Assembly: GCF_014205055.1 (NCBI RefSeq)
Contig: NZ_JACHMS010000001.1
Span: 4,650,001 to 4,714,000, forward strand
Reading direction: 5' to 3'
Origin: Streptomyces luteogriseus
GTDB lineage: Bacteria > Actinomycetota > Actinomycetes > Streptomycetales > Streptomycetaceae
DNA: 64,000 nucleotides
The stretch's first letter is position 1. Each line of letters starts with the position of its first letter. The notes under the pieces are model-generated. The model was not told the origin of the DNA and made no database searches. It was given only the letters and a program-made list of their open reading frames with translations. This document shows positions 42,119-49,502 of this stretch, in pieces. Made by a program: the position numbers and the translations under genes.

Positions 42119-42706
42119 ATGGACCCTGCCGTCATCGCTGCTCTCATAACCACCCCGACCGCAGTCCTTGCTGCCGTCACCGCATACGCCGCCGGTCGAG
42201 CCCAGGGGCGAGGCACCGTGGACGCTGTGCGCCGCCAACACCAGCGCGACGCATACGCCGCATTCCTGTCCGCCGCCATCTCCTTTGCTGATCAAATGGA
42301 CTGGCGACGGTGCGTAGCGCTGGCCACCAGGGAAACAGCCGCCTCGACCCATCCGGAGAGCGCCGAAGCAGTGCGGCGTCTCGCAGCTGGCATCCGAGCC
42401 GCTGTCGATATCAAGCCCATGCAAGATGCTTCAATGCTGGTGCACCTGGAAGGCCCGAAGCACGTCAGCCAGCTCGTCATCACGGCCATGAACCAGGCCC
42501 GCAAGAACCAGGAGGATGCCGAAACGGCGATCCAAGATACTCCGACGGCACCCGGCACGTTTGCGCTGCCCGACCCCGAAAAGGCCGACTACGCCTTCAG
42601 CCGTCGTGTGGGCATCTTCATGGCCGCCGCCAGTGCTCACCTGAATGGGGACGACGCCCTTGCAGCGGAAGCCCGAGCGTCGGCCTCTATAAGCGACCAT
42701 CCGTGA
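42119..42706 (+). CDS. Hypothetical protein with N-terminal membrane anchor (AICE right end), 195 aa
   Basis: Residues 4-27 (AVIAALITTPTAVLAAVTAYAAG) form a single membrane helix. A cytosolic helical region follows with QHQRDAYAAFLSAAISFADQ. Codon use is slightly less G+C-biased than in neighbouring core genes. It is the last gene before attR and may be cargo. I do not recognise the family. Confidence 0.6.
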   Translation: MDPAVIAALITTPTAVLAAVTAYAAGRAQGRGTVDAVRRQHQRDAYAAFLSAAISFADQMDWRRCVALATRETAASTHPESAEAVRRLAAGIRAAVDIKPMQDASMLVHLEGPKHVSQLVITAMNQARKNQEDAETAIQDTPTAPGTFALPDPEKADYAFSRRVGIFMAAASAHLNGDDALAAEARASASISDHP

Positions 42707-43105
42707 GGATGGACAGCCGCGGGTTCCTGGCGGGGGTTGGCCGCGCCAATCCACCGGCGGCGCGGCAAACCGCTGGCCAACCAGGCGTAGGCGGCGCCCG
42801 ATGATGGGACCCTTGGGCAGGTCAAGTCGCATTCGGCCGTGCAGATCCGGCCGGTCTTGGCAGCCGTTCCCCCTGGGCGCCGTAGAACTTCCCCTGCTCG
42901 TCGCTACGCCGACCTCGTGGATCCGGGGCCGCCAGGCAGGCTGCTCCTCTTCGTGACGAGAGTTCGGGCCCACACCGCCGGGCCCTCTCTGGGCCCTCCG
43001 GGGTCGACCGACGACGACCAACGACGACAAACAACGACGGCCCAATCGCAGGTCAGTTGAGGTACGTGACGCGCTGACCAGGGCCGAAAAACGGGCCCTC
43101 CAGAC
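42707..43105. other. Non-coding right end of the AICE
   Basis: No convincing gene. The last 120 bp contain short repeats of the type GACGAC/AACGACGAC (around 43007-43035) and two GGGCCCTC words (42978 and 43092). These may be integrase arm-binding sites, since the left end also carries GGGCCCTCT at about 29325. The assignment is tentative. Confidence 0.35.
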
Positions 43106-43123
43106 CCAGGGCAAGAAGAAGTA
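43106..43123. other. attR: right core repeat of the AICE
   Basis: Second copy of CCAGGGCAAGAAGAAGTA, identical to that at the gpmA 3' end. It is followed by AGCAGCG and then by the displaced gpmA terminator. The sequence to its right is therefore the original chromosomal DNA. Confidence 0.85.
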
Positions 43124-43136
43124 AGCAGCGCTGAAG

Positions 43137-43175
43137 AAGCCCCCTACCTGCGGTTTGTCCGCTGGTAGGGGGCTT
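43137..43175 (+). terminator. Original gpmA terminator, displaced by the AICE
   Basis: AAGCCCCCTACC (43137-43148) and GGTAGGGGGCTT (43164-43175) form a perfect 12-bp stem with a 15-base loop, followed by GTTGTTG. It lies 13 bp beyond attR, the position expected of the native gpmA terminator before integration. The remaining bases to 43317 show no gene. Confidence 0.7.
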
Positions 43176-43317
43176 GTTGTTGGGCTTGGGCCGCCAGGGG
43201 CGACGGCGCGAGCGACGCCACCTCGCCCGAGTTCGAGCGCGATGGCGCCCTCGGTGCCGGAGCCCTCTTCGCCTCTGCCAGACGCGGCGGCTTCCCGTGG
43301 TGAGTCGTGTGTGCTCC

Positions 43318-44109
43318 TCATCGTGAACCTTTGAAGAGATCCGAGTGGTTGGTCGCCCCGGACTCTGCGGATCTGATGAACCATTCTCGCCCGAGCAGCA
43401 GACCGAACAGAGGGGCGGGAATCCGGATCAGTGCCCGCATGATTGGCGCCAGCCGACCAGTTCCGTTCACTTGTGACTGGTGAGCAGCGAGCGCCGCTTG
43501 TTTCTGCTTGGCGAATTTGCGTACGTTCACTCGATGCGTGATGGCGGCGCGTGAACTGTATGCGGTGCCGGGAGCCACGGCGTCATGCCGGACAGGAAGT
43601 CTCAACCAGTCAACAAGCTTCAGAACCCGAGCCACCAGATCCCGGGGAATGGTCGCTTCCAGCACTTGTTCCACGCCGGCCAAAGACGCGGCGCGCCTCC
43701 CAACCTCGTGAACCCTGACGTGATCGCGATGGCCGTAGCCCCCGTTGGCGTCGTAGCTGAGAAGTACCTGCGCTTTCTCCTCCTGGAGAATCGCTGCCAG
43801 CCGCGCGGCGGCTTCCTGCGGATCGGCACGCGTGAAGCGCACTCGGTCCGGCGGATCCGGATACAACACCGGTCCGTTTCCGCTGTCCGCATACCCCAGA
43901 TGCACCACGCGAGCCGCGCCCAGCACCGCCGCACTGGCGCGTAGCTCGCCCAGGCGCGGTGGTTCACCCTGACCGACCTCACCCGTCGAGCCGTCGGTGG
44001 CCACAACGATCACCACTCGGTGCCCCTCCGCAGCAGCACGCGCCAGCGTGCCGCCTGTCATGAGCACCTCGTCATCAGGGTGGGCGTGAAAGGCCACAAC
44101 TGTTGCCAT
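43318..44109 (-). CDS. PIG-L family LmbE-type deacetylase, 263 aa
   Basis: A zinc-dependent N-acetylglucosaminyl deacetylase fold: FHAHPDDEVLMTGGTLA (zinc ligands His, Asp-Asp), IVVATDGSTGEVGQG, and GGYGHRDHVRVHEVG (His-x-x-His third ligand). Members deacetylate GlcNAc-containing small molecules, including mycothiol and antibiotic intermediates. It is probably not MshB, being distant from the MshB sequence I remember and far from mshA. The substrate is unassigned. Confidence 0.8.
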   Translation of the reverse strand: MATVVAFHAHPDDEVLMTGGTLARAAAEGHRVVIVVATDGSTGEVGQGEPPRLGELRASAAVLGAARVVHLGYADSGNGPVLYPDPPDRVRFTRADPQEAAARLAAILQEEKAQVLLSYDANGGYGHRDHVRVHEVGRRAASLAGVEQVLEATIPRDLVARVLKLVDWLRLPVRHDAVAPGTAYSSRAAITHRVNVRKFAKQKQAALAAHQSQVNGTGRLAPIMRALIRIPAPLFGLLLGREWFIRSAESGATNHSDLFKGSR

Positions 44110-44151
44110 GGGTCACATCCTGTCCTACGCCGTCACGTGGAGACAGGAGGT

Positions 44152-44613
44152 TCACGGCACATACCAGCCGCCGAGGCGGCCGACCTGGCCAGGTACGCCC
44201 CGTACTTGCATCCGCGCGTTCTGGGTCCCGGTTTCCCAGGTGAGCAGTGCTTCAGGCGTGCCCCATGCCTGAGCAGCAAGCGCGTTGATCCGCGCTTCGA
44301 GGGTGCGCAAGTGTCGTCCGATCCTCTGAATGGCCCTGTTGAATCCACGTAACCACAACACTGCCAACAGCAGAACCAGCACCGCGACGTACACAGTCGG
44401 GGCGCCGAAGGTGAACTTCTTGGACACAGCCAACAAGGCAGAGACAACGCCGGCGAACCCGATCATCTGCATGCGTGAGGCCACGCGCTGTGTCACCTCT
44501 TCACGTAAGGTCCGATACTCCTCGAAAAGGGTCGCTATCTCATGCTCGATCTGGCGCTGAGGAGTCAGCGCACCAGGAGGTGCCGGGGGGTTGACGGAAC
44601 CGTGGGGCGACAT
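44152..44613 (-). CDS. Hypothetical membrane protein with coiled coil, 153 aa
   Basis: The N-terminal Pro-rich region is followed by helix IEHEIATLFEEYRTLREEVTQRVASRMQ, two membrane segments (about residues 50-65 and 73-90: VYVAVLVLLLAVLWLRGF), and a C-terminal helix. ATG at 44613 directly follows the TGA of a small upstream reading frame, implying translational coupling. The family is not recognised. Confidence 0.6.
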   Translation of the reverse strand: MSPHGSVNPPAPPGALTPQRQIEHEIATLFEEYRTLREEVTQRVASRMQMIGFAGVVSALLAVSKKFTFGAPTVYVAVLVLLLAVLWLRGFNRAIQRIGRHLRTLEARINALAAQAWGTPEALLTWETGTQNARMQVRGVPGQVGRLGGWYVP

Positions 44614-44757
44614 TCATTGTCCTCCGGGAGCTTCACGGTCAACGAGGCGAATGTACCCACGCCGAACCTCAATGACACGATTAGCGGACCAGGCGCTACG
44701 GGCTGAGATTTCTCGAAGTTGATGCACTGCAACAATGGAATGCGGCAACCTCAGCAA
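44614..44757 (-). CDS. Possible small protein, 47 aa (TTG start)
   Basis: The frame ending at 44614 reads LPHSIVAVHQLREISARSAW then SANRVIEVRRGYIRLVDREAPGGQ and stops exactly before the ATG of the 44613 gene. The amino-acid pattern looks coding and the coupling is suggestive. The only nearby starts are TTG codons at 44757 or 44748 behind a G-run. It could equally be the remnant of a longer gene. Low confidence. Confidence 0.35.
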   Translation of the reverse strand: MLRLPHSIVAVHQLREISARSAWSANRVIEVRRGYIRLVDREAPGGQ

Positions 44758-44932
44758 CCCCCCCCGTGCCCATTGGCCCCCTGGGCCATGGAGCGATCTG
44801 TCGGGTGGGGAACAGCGGGGAATCACGGTGAAGGCACCGAGCCCGACCAGGCACCTGCGTAACATCTCGGGGCCGGCGCCTGGACGCGAAAGGCTGAGGG
44901 CCGCCTCGTCGGTGCTGGTGGAGGGGGAGGGC

Positions 44933-45233
44933 ATGGCTGAGGAGCCGATCAGTGATCGACTGCGAGACCGTATCCGGCGGGATTTCCCGGACCCCGACGC
45001 CGCCACAGGGATAGAGGGGGGCCCTGCGGAAGCTGGCGGTGGAGCTCGAAGATTCGCTACAGAGCCCGGAGCGGCTCCTGACCGCGGCCGTGGTGATCGC
45101 GGACGGGGACGTGGACCGCTTTCGCTCGGCGGTCCGCCTCGCGCGCACGGACTGGCGTGATCTCCTCATGGCCGGCGGGCTGGGCCATGGGGACTGGCCG
45201 AGCGTCCTGGACGAGGAACTGCGTCCTCGGTAG
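44933..45233 (+). pseudogene. Frameshifted small protein gene (about 99 aa if repaired)
   Basis: From ATG at 44933 the first frame reads MAEEPISDRLRDRIRRDFPD and on to ATGIEG. After a GGGGGG run at about 45017-45022 the continuing homologous-looking sequence is in the +1 frame: LRKLAVELEDSLQSPERLLT, then VIADGDVDRFRSAVRLARTD and a stop at 45233. One extra base in the G-run explains it. It is either a real pseudogene or a homopolymer sequencing error. The family is unknown. Confidence 0.65.
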
Positions 45234-45472
45234 CCGCTGTTCGGCCGTGGGACGTGCACCGCTCGACGTCGGCCTTGCGGATGGCGGCCGTCGTCCCGTC
45301 GCCGTGCCGGCTCGGGCCGAAGATCCGGACGGTGGGCCGTCCACCGAACACCACGGCAGTCAGGCCGTCAGAGGGCCGGGCCCTCGGCTACCGGATCCTG
45401 GTCACGGGCGTCCGACCCCCGCCAGCCCGATATTCGGTGGCGGCACCGCTCCCGCCGGTCCACCATGCCCGC

Positions 45473-46102
45473 ATGGTCTCAGGTGAGCACACCGGTCAAG
45501 CAGCGATGCCAGAAGACTCGGACACGACGCGGTGGACGCGGGCGACCGTCTATCCCGACATGTGGGTCGACCCCGGTGACGACCCCCGCGAGACCGACGT
45601 CCAGCCCGTCGACGAACGCGGCATCCTCCTCGACTACCTGCGCAACTACCGCCTCACGTTCGAGATGAAGTGCGCGGGACTCAACGCCGAGCAGATGGCC
45701 CGGCGTTCCGTCCCGCCGTCCACGATGTCCCTGCTCGGGCTGGTGCGGCACCTGACCGAGGACGAGCGGCACCTCCGGCGGGTGATGGCCGGCGAGGACG
45801 CGCCGAAGCTGTACCGCACGGAGGAGGACCGGGACGGTGACTTCAACGGTGCCGTCGCCGACCAGGCGGTCGTGGACGAGGCCTGGCGGGCGTGGCGAGC
45901 CGAGATCGAGAGCACCGACCGCTTCCTGGCCGGCGTCACCGACCTCGCCACCCGCAACGCCGGCTTCTCCGACTACGGCCCCGAACCGGGCGGACAGGTC
46001 CAGCTCCGCGACATCCTGGTCGCACAGATCGCGGAGTACGCCCGGCACTGCGGCCACGCCGACCTCCTGCGCGAACGCATCGACGGCCGCGTCGGGCAGT
46101 GA
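45473..46102 (+). CDS. DinB/DUF664-family protein, 209 aa
   Basis: The four-helix DinB fold is seen: LDYLRNYRLTFEMKCAGLNAEQMARRSVPPSTMSLLGLVRHLTEDERH (with the metal-ligand His), EAWRAWRAEIESTDRFLAGV, and VAQIAEYARHCGHADLLRERIDG (His-x3-His-type ligands). The family includes mycothiol-dependent transferases and metal-binding proteins. ATG at 45473 is the most likely start; ATG at 45506 is possible. Confidence 0.8.
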   Translation: MVSGEHTGQAAMPEDSDTTRWTRATVYPDMWVDPGDDPRETDVQPVDERGILLDYLRNYRLTFEMKCAGLNAEQMARRSVPPSTMSLLGLVRHLTEDERHLRRVMAGEDAPKLYRTEEDRDGDFNGAVADQAVVDEAWRAWRAEIESTDRFLAGVTDLATRNAGFSDYGPEPGGQVQLRDILVAQIAEYARHCGHADLLRERIDGRVGQ

Positions 46103-46135
46103 ACGAAAGCCGCTGAGAAAAAACTTCGGCGGCGA

Positions 46136-46162
46136 TGTCGAGAACCCGCGTCCGGCTCCGTC
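46136..46162 (+). promoter_or_regulatory. Predicted ECF42 promoter of the DGPF-sigma operon
   Basis: TGTCGA (46136-46141) and CGTC (46159-46162) are separated by 17 bp and lie 53 bp upstream of the YCII/DGPF start. As I recall, ECF42 sigma factors recognise a TGTCGA -35 element and a CGTC/CGA-type -10, so the operon is probably autoregulated by its own sigma factor. Confidence 0.55.
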
Positions 46163-46214
46163 CCCGGGGTGAAGGCGGCCAGGATGGGCCGCACCAGCAC
46201 CGAGGAGAACCACG

Positions 46215-46637
46215 ATGGCCAAGTACCTGCTTCTGAAGCACTACCGCGGCGCCCCGGCAGCGGTCAATGACGTGCCCATGGACCACTGGACGCCGGAGGA
46301 GATCTCCGCGCACATCCAGTACATGAACGACTTCGCGGCCCGGCTGGAGAAGACCGGCGAGTTCGTCGACGGTCAGGCGCTCGCCCCCGAGGGCGCGTGG
46401 GTCCGGTACGACGGTGAGGGGCGCCCGCCGGTCACCGACGGCCCGTTCGCCGAGACCAAGGACCTCATCGCCGGCTGGATGATCATCGACGTCGACAGCT
46501 ACGAGCGTGCCGTCGAGCTGGCCGGAGAGCTGTCCGCCGCTCCCGGCGCGGGCGGGAAGCCGATCCACGAGTGGCTGGAGGTGCGTCCGTTCCTGACCGC
46601 GCCGCCCACCATCCCGGAGTGCTCCGTCCATGGATGA
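46215..46637 (+). CDS. DGPF/YCII-related protein, 140 aa
   Basis: Carries the diagnostic TDGPFAETKDLIAGWMIIDVDSYERAVELA with the DGPF signature and starts MAKYLLLKHYRGAP. YCII-fold proteins are small enzymes or binding proteins with a conserved His-Asp pair. Genes of this type are the regular partners and targets of ECF42 sigma factors. The gene overlaps the sigma factor gene by 8 bp. Confidence 0.85.
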   Translation: MAKYLLLKHYRGAPAAVNDVPMDHWTPEEISAHIQYMNDFAARLEKTGEFVDGQALAPEGAWVRYDGEGRPPVTDGPFAETKDLIAGWMIIDVDSYERAVELAGELSAAPGAGGKPIHEWLEVRPFLTAPPTIPECSVHG

Positions 46638-47775
46638 GGCACTGCTCCGCAGCCTCACCCCGACCGTGCTCACCGTCCTCGTCCGCCGCGGAGCCGACTT
46701 CGCGGCGGCCGAGGACGCCGTGCAGGACGCGCTGATCGAGGCGCTCCGCGTGTGGCCGGCCGACCCGCCGAGGGACGCCAAGGGCTGGCTGGTCACCGTG
46801 GCCTGGCGCAAGTTCCTCGACCAGGCACGGGCGGACAGCGCCCGCCGCCGGCGTGAGGACCTGGTCGACGAGGAGCCCACGCCCGGGCCCACGCCCGACG
46901 CCGACGACACGCTCCAGCTCTACTTCCTGTGCGCCCACCCCTCGCTGACACCGTCGTCGGCGGTCGCGCTCACCCTGCGTGCCGTCGGCGGGCTCACCAC
47001 GCGGCAGATCGCCGAGGCCTACCTGGTGCCCGAGGCGACCATGGCGCAGCGCATCAGCCGTGCCAAGCGCACCGTGTCCGGCGTGCGGTTCGACCAGCCC
47101 GGCGATGTCGCGACCGTGCTGCGCGTCCTCTACCTGGTCTTCAACGAGGGTTACTCCGGCGACGTCGACCTCGCCGCCGAGGCCATCCGGCTCACCCGGC
47201 AGCTCGCGGGCACCATCGACCACCCCGAGGTGGCGGGGCTGCTGGCGCTCATGCTGCTGCACCACGCCCGGCGCGCCGGCCGTACCGCGCCCGACGGCAG
47301 CCTGGTGCCGCTCGCCGAGCAGGACCGCGGCCGGTGGGACACCGCGTCGATCGCCGAGGGCATCGGGATCCTTCAGACGGCACTCGCCCGCGACCGGCTG
47401 GGCGAGTTCCAGGCGCAGGCCGCCATCGCGGCACTCCACGCCGACGCGTTCACCGCCGAGGAGACCGACTGGGTGCAGATCGTGGAGTGGTACGACGAAC
47501 TGCTGCGCCTGACGGACAACCCGGTCGTCCGGCTCAACCGCGCGGTGGCCGTGGGCGAGGCCGACGGACCGCGCGCCGGACTGGCGGCGCTCGCGGCACT
47601 GGACGACTTGCTGCCCCGCCACACCGCGGTGGCGGCGTACCTCCACGAGCGCGACGGCGACCCGGAAACGGCCGCCCGCCTGTACGCCGAGGCGGCCCGC
47701 AAGGCTCCGAACCTCGCCGAACGCGACTACCTGACCCGCCAGGCGGCCCGCCTCAACGCCGGCCGGCGCCGCTGA
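46630..47775 (+). CDS. ECF42-type RNA polymerase sigma factor with C-terminal extension, 381 aa
   Basis: Sigma region 2 (about residues 10-75: AAEDAVQDALIEALRVWPADPPRDAKGWLVTVAWRKFLDQAR) and region 4 (about 110-165: GLTTRQIAEAYLVPEATMAQRISRAK). A 210-residue extension follows (LYLVFNEGYSG, HARRAGR and repeated helix pairs near the end), the DUF6596/TPR-like domain of group ECF42. There is no anti-sigma gene; the extension is thought to be needed for activity. The partner DGPF gene is directly upstream. Confidence 0.9.
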   Translation: MDEALLRSLTPTVLTVLVRRGADFAAAEDAVQDALIEALRVWPADPPRDAKGWLVTVAWRKFLDQARADSARRRREDLVDEEPTPGPTPDADDTLQLYFLCAHPSLTPSSAVALTLRAVGGLTTRQIAEAYLVPEATMAQRISRAKRTVSGVRFDQPGDVATVLRVLYLVFNEGYSGDVDLAAEAIRLTRQLAGTIDHPEVAGLLALMLLHHARRAGRTAPDGSLVPLAEQDRGRWDTASIAEGIGILQTALARDRLGEFQAQAAIAALHADAFTAEETDWVQIVEWYDELLRLTDNPVVRLNRAVAVGEADGPRAGLAALAALDDLLPRHTAVAAYLHERDGDPETAARLYAEAARKAPNLAERDYLTRQAARLNAGRRR

Positions 47776-47793
47776 CGGGCCGTGTGCGGCAGA

Positions 47794-48045
47794 TCACTTG
47801 ACGGTCAGAGGCACAGGGTGCACCTCGTCCGCCATGTGCCCGGCCCGCTCGTGAATGCGCTGTACCGCTTCGGCCGAGGGCGCCTCGGAGAGGCAGTAGA
47901 CGTGGCCGGACTCCGGGTCCGCCCAGGCCATCTCGAAGTGGACCTGCTCGTCCTTCTCTATGGCGAGGTCCGCGTTGTGGGCTTCACGGAGCTGTTCCGC
48001 CGTGATGCCTTTCATGCCGCGATGGACATCCATGAACTTTGGCAT
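47794..48045 (-). CDS. SCO4226-like nickel-binding protein (DUF4242), 83 aa
   Basis: MPKFMDVHRGMKGITAEQLREAH and HFEMAWADPESGHVYCLSEAP match the small ferredoxin-like fold of DUF4242. The S. coelicolor homologue SCO4226 is, from memory, a dimeric nickel-binding protein, using His and Cys residues like those seen here. The start at 48045 (MPKF) was preferred over a longer frame. It lies in the same chromosomal position as SCO4226, upstream of phoU. Confidence 0.8.
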   Translation of the reverse strand: MPKFMDVHRGMKGITAEQLREAHNADLAIEKDEQVHFEMAWADPESGHVYCLSEAPSAEAVQRIHERAGHMADEVHPVPLTVK

Positions 48046-48166
48046 GCCGCGCGTCTCCTTCCCGGCACGGCGCCGGCCAGCGCCGCCTTGCCTCCCTCCC
48101 ATGCTCCGCCCGTGCGGCCACGGGGGCGACCCCAGGCCCCGCGGCCATGACCGGAGACCCCACGCC

Positions 48167-48198
48167 GTAGGGCCCCGGCGACACCGCCGAGGCCCTAC
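48167..48198 (-). terminator. Terminator after the Cys-rich small gene
   Basis: GTAGGGCC-c-CGGCG (48167-48180), loop ACAC and CGCCG-a-GGCCCTAC (48185-48198) form a 13-bp stem with one C/A mismatch. It lies 29 bp after the stop of the 48227 gene on the minus strand. Confidence 0.6.
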
Positions 48199-48226
48199 AG
48201 GTCGTACGAACGTCGACGCGCCGGCG

Positions 48227-48382
48227 TCAGCCGCACTGGCAGGGGCTGCCCGACTGACATCCGCAGCCGCAGCCCGAGCCGCAGCCGCACGCGGCGATCA
48301 GGGGCAGGCTCCTGATCTCGGCGGGCTGCTCGGTCTCGCGCTGCCGGGCGGGGTCGGGATTCGTACTGGGGGATTCGGCCAT
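48227..48382 (-). CDS. Tiny Cys/Gly-rich protein, 51 aa
   Basis: MAESPSTNPDPARQRETEQP is a hydrophilic lead, followed by AEIRSLPLIAA and a C-terminal core CGCGSGCGCGCQSGSPCQCG with eight cysteines in 20 residues. The ATG at 48382 has a strong ribosome site (GAGGAGGG). The pattern suggests a metallothionein-like metal binder; a leader-plus-core ribosomal peptide is a second possibility, but no modification enzymes are nearby. It lies beside the nickel-binding protein gene. Confidence 0.65.
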   Translation of the reverse strand: MAESPSTNPDPARQRETEQPAEIRSLPLIAACGCGSGCGCGCQSGSPCQCG

Positions 48383-48535
48383 GGGTCCCTCCTCGAGGCT
48401 GGTGCCTGTGCCCATTGGATGCCCGTTCCGCTGGGCGCATCAACGGCGCACTGAGGCGCCCACGCGCCCCAGCCGATCCCCGCCCGCCCCCAGCGGCACC
48501 GGGCACCCGCCCGGCCAGGCACCCGGCACCCCCCG

Positions 48536-49237
48536 TCAGGCGCTCTCGGCCCCAGCGACCGCCTGGATCTCCGGCTGCGAGTCCGTCTGGAGCTCGTCCG
48601 CGTGCTCACCCGTCACCAGGTACACCACGCGCTTGGCGACCGACACCGCGTGGTCGGCGAACCGCTCGTAGTAGCGGCCGAGCAGCGTGACGTCCACGGC
48701 CGTCTCGATGCCGTGCTTCCAGCGGTCGTCCATCAGGTGCTGGAAGAGGGTGCGGTGCAGCAGGTCCATCTCGTCGTCGTCCTGCTCCAGCTGGAGCGCC
48801 AGGTCGACGTCCTTGGTGATGATCACCTCGGCGGCCTTCGCCATCAGGCGCTGCGCGAGCTGGCCCATCTCCAGGATGGTGGCGTGCAGGTCGCTCGGGA
48901 CCGCGCGGTCCGGGTAGCGCAGGCGCGCGAGCTTCGCCACGTGCTGGGCGAGGTCGCCCGAGCGCTCCAGGTCGGCCGACATCCGCAGCGACGTGACGAC
49001 GATGCGCAGGTCCGTCGCCACCGGCTGCTGCCGCGCCAGCAGGGCTATGGCCCGGGCTTCCAGGTCGTGCTGGAGCTCGTCGACCTTCTGGTCGGCCTCG
49101 ATGACGTTCTCGGCCAGCTTCAGGTCGGAGTCGAGCATGGCGGTCGTGGCGCGCCCGATCGCCGACCCGACCAGCCGGGCCATCTCCACCAGACTGTCGC
49201 TTATCGAGTCCAGTTCCTCGTGGTACGCGTCCCGCAT
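48536..49237 (-). CDS. phoU: PhoU-family phosphate signalling regulator, 233 aa
   Basis: Two three-helix PhoU repeats: the first includes LDSISDSLVEMARLVGSAIGRAT and ARQQPVATDLRIVVTSLRMSADLERSGDLAQHVAKLA (conserved E-R-x-x-D), the second contains LLGRYYERFADHAVSVAKRVVYL. It modulates the PhoR-PhoP phosphate response. It is divergent from phoR across a region containing a PHO box. Confidence 0.95.
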   Translation of the reverse strand: MRDAYHEELDSISDSLVEMARLVGSAIGRATTAMLDSDLKLAENVIEADQKVDELQHDLEARAIALLARQQPVATDLRIVVTSLRMSADLERSGDLAQHVAKLARLRYPDRAVPSDLHATILEMGQLAQRLMAKAAEVIITKDVDLALQLEQDDDEMDLLHRTLFQHLMDDRWKHGIETAVDVTLLGRYYERFADHAVSVAKRVVYLVTGEHADELQTDSQPEIQAVAGAESA

Positions 49238-49396
49238 CAGGCTTTCCCTCTCGTGCGTCCGTGTCGGGGTTCATCGGGCCGGGGCCCGCCGAACGAGCCG
49301 GGGCCCACCGAACAACCGGCGGTACGACCGTCGTATTACCGGCGGTCCGAACCCCACGCTCCCACGTTCCGCCCCGTACGCGTCCGTTTCCGTCAT

Positions 49397-49429
49397 CCCA
49401 AATGAACCAATACTGACTCCAAGGTGAAC
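49397..49429 (-). promoter_or_regulatory. PHO box (PhoP operator) of phoU
   Basis: On the minus strand three 11-bp direct repeat units follow one another: GTTCACCTTGG (49429-49419), AGTCAGTATTG (49418-49408) and GTTCATTTGGG (49407-49397). The outer two match the Streptomyces PHO-box unit GTTCACC-n4. The site lies between the divergent phoU and phoR genes, explaining PhoP control of both. Confidence 0.75.
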
Positions 49430-49502
49430 TCTGGGCGACGAGTGTTCGAGCTCGCACCCCGACGGCTGTGGAGGGGGCCCGGGCCATGCCTAACCTGGGT
49501 GC

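Larger units (their letters stand above)
29244..43123. mobile_element. Actinomycete integrative and conjugative element (AICE), about 13.9 kb, in gpmA
   Basis: Bounded by an 18-bp direct repeat, with the integrase gene beside the left end. Modules in order are integration (int, xis), replication (iteron-like repeats, ATPase, prim-pol), DNA methylase, DUF6251-like gene, transfer (TraB/FtsK translocase), SpdB-like and small accessory genes. A divergent GntR repressor with a GNAT cargo gene follows, then a hypothetical gene. No relaxase or type IV secretion genes are present, matching the double-stranded-DNA transfer mode of AICEs such as pSAM2. All backbone functions look intact. Confidence 0.9.

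Noticed and set aside
29341-43123. Relaxase or type IV secretion genes in the mobile element
   Set aside because: None is present; the TraB-type single-protein transfer system accounts for conjugation.
43124-43317. tRNA remnant at the right att site
   Set aside because: The repeat matches the gpmA 3' end and no cloverleaf can be drawn.
43318-44109. PIG-L protein as MshB of mycothiol synthesis
   Set aside because: Only generic deacetylase motifs match; length and neighbourhood do not support MshB.
45166-45354. Minus-strand 62-codon frame between the frameshifted gene and DinB
   Set aside because: No ribosome site or recognisable family; overlaps the better supported plus-strand frame.
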